This document shows positions 57,154 to 64,000 of a stretch of DNA of 64,000 nt, one piece after another. The first letter of the stretch is position 1. The number at the start of each line of letters is the position of its first letter. Made by a program: the position numbers and the translations under genes. Below the pieces are notes generated by a model. The model was not told the origin of the DNA. It did not search any database and was given only the letters and a program-made list of their open reading frames with translations. Origin of the DNA: Strobilurus pachycystidiatus. Lineage: Eukaryota; Basidiomycota; Agaricomycetes; Agaricales; Physalacriaceae. The stretch spans positions 1,612,001 through 1,676,000 of the forward strand of contig JAHLMK010000010.1 in assembly GCA_019915135.1 (NCBI GenBank). Reading direction: 5' to 3'.

Positions 57154-57375
57154 ATGTATGTATGAATTATGATGTGCCGAGACGGTCTGAGAATTCAAAG
57201 AACCTATGTGCTGAGTATTCTGAATCTGACTCCGAATCTGATGCGAGTAAACAGGTGCCACTAGCCGCAGGTTCATACGCGCCGACTGACCCATCCCCCC
57301 GCTACGACAGTCACATCTCGCCAGAAGTTCTGGTGCGGTGCTGTGGCATCTGTGTCTGCGCCACTGGCACGTTAC
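57154..57375. other. Intergenic, nothing recognised
   Basis: 3' flank of the repeat-protein gene up to the hAT-like element. Confidence 0.45.
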
Positions 57376-58013
57376 ATGTCACTGTAGGGATGTGCGGGCC
57401 AGGGCAGGGCTCTGAGCCCTCGCTAGGGCAGGGCCAGGGCCTAGCAAAATCCAAGCCCTGCCCTAAGCCCTGAGCCCTGTAGGGCAGGGCAGGGCCAGGG
57501 CTCAGCCCTAGGGCTTATGTGCGCCACACATAGTCCGACATACAACATCATATACATACTCTTCATGTAATTATCTACTGCTACTGACACGTATTAACCT
57601 TGATTAGCATTCTAGTGTCTTTCTCAGCAATGAGACTCCCAGTAGAGTTGAGGAGGACTGTCCGAGACTCACTGTCCCGATTCGGAATGAGAAAGTCGTG
57701 ACAAATCACGTGACTGCTGGGGTTCCGAGCTCTCACAACCTCCAACTCGGTGCTGACTCTGGTTTTATTTCAGACGCCACAAGTTTGTATATGAGCTCAG
57801 ATGAGAAGAACAGGTAATCAAAGTCTAAAATAGATGTCTCAAGAGCTCCCTACTCACCGTCCCAGGCCTTCAGGCCCTAGGGCTCAGCCCCGGGCTCAAG
57901 GCCTACATAATCTCAGCCCCGGCCCTCGGCCCTCACCAAGGCAGGGCAGGGCAGGGCAGGTCAGGGCAGGGCCGAGGGCCTGAGCCCTGGCCCGCACATC
58001 CCTAATGTCACTG
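57376..58013. mobile_element. hAT-like non-autonomous element with perfect 9-bp target duplication
   Basis: Element 57385-58004 (620 bp). Termini TAGGGATGTGCGGGCCAGGG and its inverse at the right end are perfect for at least 20 bp. Flanks ATGTCACTG at 57376-57384 and 58005-58013 are identical. The TAGGGATG end resembles Ac/hAT termini; counting one A to the element would give the usual 8-bp hAT duplication. The subterminal parts are built of GGGCAGGGC and GAGCCCT repeats. The centre (57520-57860) is AT-rich and has no transposase. Confidence 0.85.
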
Positions 58014-58234
58014 GCAGAGAGTTGCATTGGCAAGGCTGGGGTAAATTTGCAGCCAGTCGTACCTCTTTTCATCGTCTTTGTGGTTGAAGTCTGATTTGAC
58101 TGAGCGTTGACTGACACCCCAGCCTCCGTCTGTGCAGTTGTTTGATAGATGTCACGATGTTTGAGGCTTTACGAGATACTGGAATCGTCCGCCTTGTCGA
58201 GAGTCGAAACAACGTTATGTCGTCGTCCTCCGTG
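58014..58234. other. Short intergenic stretch, nothing recognised
   Basis: Right flank of the hAT-like element. Confidence 0.4.
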
Positions 58235-58430
58235 TCACCGTGTGAACAACCTCAGCCTTTCCTCCAGCCGTTGTACTGACAGAGCCCAGCGGCGGAAACG
58301 CTCGGGGACCGAGGTGAGGAGGGGTGGGGCGCTAGCGACCACGATGAAAAAGGCTGTGCGTGCGCGATCAAGAGAGTTTGCACAAGCGTTCAGAGCACCA
58401 AGGAACCAGAAGCAACTTGCATCTACTCTT
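58235..58430 (-). pseudogene. Inverted fragment of the listerin 3' region (around exon 14)
   Basis: The minus frame reads VPERFRRWALSVQ then RLEERLRLFTR, matching DPERFRRWVLSVQ...RLEEGLRLFKR of the intact gene at about 55035-55120, with an 18-bp gap (LLWKGH missing). Similarity continues into the preceding intron (TTTT...GGTCGCTA...CCTCC) and, weakly, to 58430. The RING exon is absent. Confidence 0.8.
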
Positions 58431-58507
58431 CGAGTTCCGATGGTGCTGTTCAAAAAGATTACGTCGTAAGATGTTCAATCTGCGAACACCCAGCCGATAT
58501 CTCACAG

Positions 58508-59385
58508 TAGTCAAAGTAAGAAGTCAAGGCGCGATCGTGCGAAAATCCTTTTAAACTCCGCGCTCTCCTGTTTTCGTTTACTAATACCATATTCATCAAA
58601 TTGTTTAAGTAGCGCGAATCGTTACGGCTAGTATTGCTCTTCGCAGGCTATGCAAGATCACTGACACTCTGTGAACTCTTTCTATGCACCGAACTGATCC
58701 GCGTTGGAGGTAAGTTTTCGACACACTAGAACACATCCTCTACATGACGTGCGACATTCCCTTTTATCGGCGCTGCACGACGACCGCGATGGGATGTTCT
58801 TGCAAATGGCCTTCTCCATTCACTATCCAATTGCCGAATACGGAAGTCTCTCGGTCCTGGACCGAAATGTTTCGAAAAAGACACGCCGGATGATCGAACG
58901 CTTCAAAGTCGATGCTTTGTGGACGTCTCGACTCTCGAGGTCCTGCAATAGCTCGTGAGTATCCGCTCCCCATGGGCAGCGGTAAACTGTGAATGCCGGT
59001 TAGATTAGATTTGTCGCTGTAGTATCGGATGCTTCATCCGATCGCGCCACATCCTCCACATCGGCCACGCGCTCGATGCCACCAGCGCCCAATAGAACGG
59101 GGCTTCCAGGCCTGCGAGTATCAAATTCAGACATCGAGTTAAATCTGCCACTCTTCCACACGAATCATCTGCGTAAATTCAGTCTGGCAAGAACGTTCAA
59201 CTGTGGAAGCAGTCCACGGATCAATTTGGTTCACGTAAAGTTTAATGATGCATAAATCGCGAAGAGCAATGCGAGCCGTACCAATGCCAAGCAGTGTGAT
59301 GAACAGGGTTGGAACGGAAAACCGGAGGACTTCGGAGTTTCAAATAATTTTCGCACGATCGCGACTTCACTTATTACTTTGACTA
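58508..59385. mobile_element. 878-bp element with ~50-bp terminal inverted repeats
   Basis: Left TAGTCAAAGTAAGAAGTCAAG then CGCGATCGTGCGAAAAT (58508-58546). The inverse at 59344-59385 has only a few differences. After each terminus comes (A/T)AAACTCCG. Both ends begin with TA, which could be the target duplication. No transposase frame recognised, so it is probably non-autonomous. Single ends of the same kind lie at 41830, 42610, 47036 and 61261-61320 (inverse). Confidence 0.75.
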
Positions 59386-59700
59386 TTGCCTCTCTGTGCT
59401 CAAAAATTTGCTGGGCGTTCGCAGATGCTTTCTAGCCTGCTCCTTTCTGATATTCTTATTGTACTCGGACGGTGGCATAACCTTCGGCAACTCGGCGGCG
59501 CAACCCAAGATGTCGAATGCGCCCTTAACTACCTTCCGACTATTGCTTCTCTGTGCTCGAAAATATCTGCCGGGCGTTCGCAAATGCTTTCCAACCTGCT
59601 CTTCCTTGATACCTCTATTGTACTCGGACGCTGGCTTAACATTCGGCGACTCGGTGGTGGATTCGAAGATGTCGAATGCGTACTTTAGCTACCTTCCGTC
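59381..59700. repeat. 157-bp tandem duplication next to the element
   Basis: GACTATTGC(C/T)TCTCTGTGCTC starts at 59381 and 59538. The copies also share GGGCGTTCGCA, TTGTACTCGGACG, GATGTCGAATGCG and CTACCTTCCG. About 80 percent identical by eye. Copy 1 begins exactly where the transposon ends. Confidence 0.85.
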
Positions 59701-60140
59701 TGTACTCGACCTTGGACCCTTTAAAGGATTTTTCTCGCTCTGACTTGGGAAGACGGCGTCTTCTGCCGACCCTTTCACCACCGAGAAATTCTCACTCGAA
59801 TACTGGTCTCAATGATTTTATATTGCTGAGTTTCCTATGTAGAATAGGCTATCTATGACCGACGACAACACGCCGAATACCAAACACTTCGAATTCAGGT
59901 TTGATCGGGAATATGACTGTTGGAACTTCGCGAAGGACCGTACACATATCCTGAAAGGGAGGCCATGGTTCGCACTTCAGCGCGTTGTCGGCATCTCGAT
60001 GGAAGCGGTGAAATTCCAAGTAGCTTCATCTACTCCCGGCTGTGGGACAGTCAATACTCCGAGTCGTGCCATAGAGGAATCAGCGCATGTAGCACTCACT
60101 TTGTTGCTCTCGGTGCTAGTGTCTGCAAGTACTGTCAGTA
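59701..60140. other. Intergenic; unsupported plus-strand frame
   Basis: The frame 59855-60274 (MTDDNTPNTKHFEFRF...) is open but overlaps the minus-strand secreted-protein gene and has no recognisable domain. Confidence 0.35.
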
Positions 60141-60362
60141 TCAACGGCACGGATGATGGGAGCGTGTTCGGTATTTACGGTCGCGCTTCGCCGTGTATTC
60201 CTTCCAGTAATTCTTCCCTTCGGAATGGTACCACTCATGTGTCACCTCGGCCCCTTGTCTATAAGGTTTGTTGACCTTCCATTTGTGCGGCTGACCTACG
60301 ACGGCGGACATGGTGGACATGGCTAGGACGACGATGGTTTTGCTTGAGATGACGGTGGTCAC
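60141..60362 (-). CDS. Small secreted protein candidate
   Basis: Intronless, 73 aa. The signal peptide is about residues 1-23 (MTTVISSKTIVVLAMSTMSA, then VVGQ). The mature part is basic and aromatic: PHKWKVNKPYRQGAEVTHEW, YHSEGKNYWKEYTAKRDRKY, one Cys near the end. A TATA box (minus strand TATATATAAG, about 60395-60405) lies about 35 bp upstream of the ATG, close for a translation start, so the transcript leader would be very short. Function unknown. Confidence 0.5.
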   Translation of the reverse strand: MTTVISSKTIVVLAMSTMSAVVGQPHKWKVNKPYRQGAEVTHEWYHSEGKNYWKEYTAKRDRKYRTRSHHPCR

Positions 60363-61685
60363 TGGTGATGCTCCTTCCCGACGTTTTACATTGCCTACTT
60401 ATATATATTTCACCAGAACACGCCCGCTGACGACAAGGATTAGAGCATTGTGAAAGATTGAGAAAGGACGAGCCGACAGTGCGGGCTCGAATCAATTCAG
60501 AAAGCCCAGGGAGCTAGTGTGGAAATCTGTGGCGCGTTAGCATGTTTTATCTCGACTTATCGCACAATTTTTTCGAGGTTCCACAGCGCGTGAGTCAGCG
60601 CGTGGCGCGTTAACGTGCTTTTAGCTCGTTTCTTCGCCCCAATTTTTTTCCCTTTAATTTCCACAGCTACTATATATTCGTGGCGAGCAGACCAAGATAC
60701 CGTCATTACCCTGATCGTGCCAACATTCTCCACTTCGACCACATCAATCCAGAGTCCAGACTCCGAGGTCCTCACACTAACGCCTCCAATCATCGCATCT
60801 CCACAATTAATGATCGAATAGAAGGCGCTAATCATCCAGGGGAGACAAAATGAGAGGACGTACTACGCAGGGTAGAGCTAATATGAACCAGCACATGCAA
60901 GTGACTTGTACTTGTGTAGGTCCCTGTAGGACCGTGTCGCTTCTACACCATGCGCGAGCCAGGTAGGCTGCTGAACGTGATTCGAGGGGCTTGAAAGATA
61001 CTGTACACCCGCACTCCACATCAATGACTGAACGGGATGCGCCGATCCTCCAGGAGGAAAACGCGAGGCAGTCGCGAGGCGGACGAGTTACGACGCGAGT
61101 GAGGTAATTTACTTTGGATACGGGCCATGTTAATTGTTTTTTTTGGGTATTCCCGTGGGAGCGTGCCGCTTCTGACTGTGGAACTGAGGAGCTCGAAGGA
61201 TTCCAGCTGTCCTGCATGACTGCGGATCGTAGAGATCCACGTCAGGGAAAAAAAATCGGCCGAGGTTCGGAGATTGAATTGGCTTTCGCACGATCGCGAC
61301 TTGACTTCTCCCACTTCGAGTCGTGTCTTCAACGAATCTACGATCCAACAATGCTACGACCTCTGACATTGCATTTCGCGACTTTCTAGCGCAGCATAAA
61401 ATGTCGAATGTGTATGTCTGTACAGTCCGGTTTTCTCTCGACCCCGATTTTTCCCACGATAATAATGCCCGTCAACAATGAAGTATCTTGATCAAGTGTA
61501 TCGACCCTCTAAGCGCCAACGGTCTAGACTTAGGGTTTACGATCAGACTGGAATAGGGACTTTGAATCTCGATGCTTTCATATTGGTGAGTGCTCTACTT
61601 GAACGTGTATAATAGCCTAGATGGGAATTCCGAATGAAGCTCCTCTGCTCAAGGTCTAATACTCGTGCCAGACTCACACGGCCTC
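60363..61685. other. Intergenic with short direct repeats
   Basis: GTGGCGCGTTA recurs at 60529 and 60602 within two diverged ~48-bp copies (period 73 bp). An inverse copy of the 58.5-kb terminal-repeat motif is at 61261-61320. A minus frame at 60557-60835 is open but unrecognised. Confidence 0.45.
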
Positions 61686-62354
61686 TCAACGGCGATTGGT
61701 TGGCTGAGCGTAAATCTCATATGGTGCCCTACTCTTGTTCCCACCATAGTTCTCGGTTCGCTGCACGCGATGGTCACTCCTCGGATAGCAGCCGTCGTGA
61801 CTCTGATATTCCTGATCGGCGTCGGGCGTATGGTTGTTGAGGCGGATTGGCTGGAGATTGCTAGGAACGTACGCTCGATGGACGAATTGGTCGGAAGAGC
61901 TGCGCTTCTGAGGCTTTAGGCCTTCGTAACCACCATGCTGGTGGTCCTGGTGCTGCTTCTGGCTACGCCTCCAGGGCTCCTTGTCGTCGGCGGTACCTTG
62001 CTGGTAAGATTTGGCAGGCGCATCCAAGTCATCATCATCTGCGCCTGGGTACATGTCTGGGACAACCGGTACTCCTCCGTGATAGAAGTGGGGGCCGTAT
62101 GAGGAATATTGGTCCGGTTCCCCCATGGTCCAATCTGATGGGATGACAGGTCCAATTGGGAAGACCGGACGACCAGCAGGTCGCTCTTTGTGGCTAGGCG
62201 GCTCGTCTGGATCTTCTGGGATGACAGGCGGTCCCCTCTCTGATTCGCGCAGTTGTTCTTCGTAGTATGGCGCGGCGCACTGTTGCTGGTAGTGCGAAGC
62301 AGGGATGTAGTGGGAGGCTTGAGAATGTACTCCAAACTGTTTGTGAGCTGTCAT
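61686..62354 (-). CDS. Pro/His/Gln-rich low-complexity protein
   Basis: Intronless, 222 aa from ATG 62354 (MTAHKQFGVHSQASHYIPAS). The frame is open 33 codons further up, but the TATA box (minus strand CTATATAAGC, about 62433-62443) lies inside that stretch, so 62354 is preferred. The sequence is hydrophilic and probably disordered, rich in His, Gln, Pro and Tyr (PPVIPEDPDEPP, HFYHGGVPVVPDMYPGAD, RRSQKQHQDHQHGGYEGLK). No domain, signal peptide or membrane helix. Function unknown. Confidence 0.5.
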   Translation of the reverse strand: MTAHKQFGVHSQASHYIPASHYQQQCAAPYYEEQLRESERGPPVIPEDPDEPPSHKERPAGRPVFPIGPVIPSDWTMGEPDQYSSYGPHFYHGGVPVVPDMYPGADDDDLDAPAKSYQQGTADDKEPWRRSQKQHQDHQHGGYEGLKPQKRSSSDQFVHRAYVPSNLQPIRLNNHTPDADQEYQSHDGCYPRSDHRVQRTENYGGNKSRAPYEIYAQPTNRR

Positions 62355-62754
62355 CTTTGTGATGTCGGTCGATTGCTTTGGTGGGAGTATTGGATGCAAT
62401 GGAAAGATGAAATCTGTCCGTGTGTGCTCTCTGCTTATATAGGCCTGTGTCACCGTTTCCGCCTCTGAGTGTCACCGTTGTGATCACTAGCGTAGGACGT
62501 TGTCTTTGATCGCCGATCAATAACGGTCTGGTGGTCTGCCAACGGATTAACCTTTCGCATAGACCATCAATTGATTTCGACGGCTCGTGGTTGTGCCTCG
62601 GTATCTAGTCAAGAGCAGCAGGCTCCGCATGAGACACCGAATGATATCTGCCAGTCTCAAGATTCCAAGTTCCGCCTTTCATACATTGGCTTCTCTGTCC
62701 CCTACATTCGACATAAGTGCTATCGTACATCTGTCGACTCCGATTGCCTCTCCA
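62355..62754. other. Intergenic between two minus-strand genes
   Basis: Promoter of the 61.7-kb gene with its TATA box; nothing else seen. Confidence 0.45.
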
Positions 62755-63529
62755 CTACGCCAGCCCCACCGACCAACATTCACCTGAGTCTAACTCCCAC
62801 ATCATCTGTCTTGCCTCGCCACGCCACGTCACCGCCTCCCCCGCTTCGCCGCACTCATCCCAAAACAACTCCCGCCTCTCACCCTGATAACTCGCGCTCC
62901 CCCAACCAAATTCGGGATGCCACCCGAGTATACAGTCCCACCTCGTGACAGAGGCTCGATCGACCTCCTTGAGCCGCAACGATACGTAGAACGCGCTGCC
63001 TTCGTGTTGCTCGCTGAGGACGTCGATGTGCATTCGAGGGTGGGAAGAGGAGAATTGTTCGTCGGGAGATAAGAAAAGGGAGTCCACGAGTTGCTTCATA
63101 TGCATGTCTTCGCTCGTCAACGTAGTGTAGTGCGCCACAGCCACTGGCGTTGCATGCCAACTTTCGTTCGAACCTGGATCTGGAATCTCTCGAAGGAAAG
63201 GCTCAAACTCGCAGGGATCCTCGATGTTGAAGTGGTGATGCGATGAAGAAGGGAAGCTGCTGCTGCAAGAGGCGGCGAGGCATTCGATATGTCTATCTTC
63301 ATCTGTCGACGAAGTGTAGTGCCTAGCAGCATCTGCCGCCCAACACTCGTACATCGTGGCTTCAGGGTTACACTGGACGATTTGTTTAATTCTCCATCAG
63401 GTAACAGTACGCGTCAGTACTTACTTGCAGTCCTTCGTCTGGTGAGAGGAGCTCCGGGGAAACGCTGCTCCGAGAAGTTGAAGGCATCGAGGAGATGTCG
63501 TTGTAGTCGAATGTGGTGGTGTATGCCAT
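62755..63529 (-). CDS. Unassigned protein with a duplicated HYT-SEDxH motif
   Basis: Exons (minus): 63529-63425 and 63372-62755, joined in frame across a 52-nt intron (GTAAGT...CCAG); 240 aa. N-terminus MAYTTTFDYNDISSMPSTSR, Ser-rich. Two similar short segments follow: WAADAARHYTSSTDEDRHIE and WHATPVAVAHYTTLTSEDMH. The C-terminal half is globular (FYVSLRLKEVDRASVTRWDC, GWHPEFGWGSASYQGERREL). No family. A TATA box (minus strand TATAAAAG, about 63627-63620) lies about 95 bp upstream. Confidence 0.6.
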
Positions 63530-64000
63530 TGCGAGGGCGTGTCTGGGCGACGAAGTGGAGTCTGGAGGAACCGTTGGCGACAGTGACGCGAGGGAGTCAG
63601 TAGTAGAATGTCGTTGGTCTTTTATAGGCCCTTGTCTGGTGGCGCATCAAAGTGTACATAGGACCTCAATTCATTCAACAGCACTTTCACCCTCCAGGTC
63701 TTCCGGTCGCTAATGGGTTGTTATGGTGAGAGCCAGATTGGTCGCGTTTTGGTTACTAAGTGTGGCCAATTTCAGTCCCCTGGTTATCAATGCCACATGA
63801 TGATACGCGCCTTCGAAGATCTCTTCCACCACGTCTGTGGAAATGCTGGCCTTTCGACCAACGTCGCACAGCACGACGAAAAAGGCGTTGAAAGGGAAGT
63901 ATGAGCTGTTAGACATCGTCGTGTGGAGCTCCAAAGTCTCTGCCGTCCCACTTCAGGTGGATGCCATTGAGACATCGCAGGAGAGCGGTCGGAGAGGACC
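63530..64000. other. Window end, nothing recognised
   Basis: Promoter of the preceding gene, then about 370 bp with short open frames on both strands and no supported gene. Confidence 0.4.

Noticed and set aside
59855..60274. 139-codon plus frame as a gene
   Set aside because: It overlaps the better-supported secreted-protein gene on the other strand, has no domain, and lacks a promoter signal.
61665..61919. Hydrophobic plus-strand frame as a membrane protein gene
   Set aside because: It is antisense to the minus-strand gene, which has a properly placed TATA box and longer frame.

Overview
This is a nuclear segment of a basidiomycete genome, most likely an agaricomycete. Genes are broken by many short GT-AG introns of about 48-60 nt. 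The gene families are typical of mushroom-forming fungi: F-box/LRR proteins, an agaricomycete protein-kinase-like protein, an atypical G-alpha, and a reductive iron-uptake cluster. No bacterial, organellar or viral genes were recognised. Exon coordinates were worked out by hand from splice signals, reading frame and family knowledge; no search was run.

Left part (1-26 kb), ordinary gene-rich DNA. It opens with the 3' part of a D-2-hydroxyacid dehydrogenase (+), then a probable pseudokinase (-) and an F-box-like protein (-). Next comes a reductive high-affinity iron system: the multicopper ferroxidase Fet3 (-) and iron permease Ftr1 (+) transcribed divergently from a 537-bp promoter, followed by a ferric reductase (+). 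Copies of the nonamer ATCWGATAA, the known consensus of fungal iron-regulatory GATA factors, lie in the shared promoter (one) and upstream of the reductase (three in 88 bp). The reductase would make Fe(II), Fet3 would re-oxidise it and Ftr1 would import it. After this come an atypical G-alpha (+), a carboxymuconolactone-decarboxylase-like gene with an apparent one-base frameshift (-), an F-box gene (-), a secreted protein (+) and an intron-containing tRNA-Val(CAC).

Middle part (26-46 kb), rearranged and repeat-rich. A CCDC6-like coiled-coil gene (-) is followed by AT-rich DNA with inverted-repeat elements. Further on lie a truncated copy of the 5' end of the listerin gene joined to a collapsed copy of the CCDC6-like gene, another F-box gene, an inverted pseudogene copy of the 22-kb F-box gene, and a second 5' listerin fragment.

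Right part (40-64 kb). The intact 15-exon gene for listerin (Ltn1/Rkr1, the ribosome quality-control E3 ligase, about 1,563 aa) occupies 49.3-55.5 kb. It is flanked by a set of small genes I could not assign to any family. They usually have a TATA box about 75-120 bp before the ATG; several carry internal repeats, two form a paralogous pair, and a shared bipartite motif recurs upstream of three of them. Non-autonomous DNA transposons (a 620-bp hAT-like element with a perfect 9-bp target duplication and an 878-bp element with long terminal inverted repeats) and many tandem repeats lie between them.
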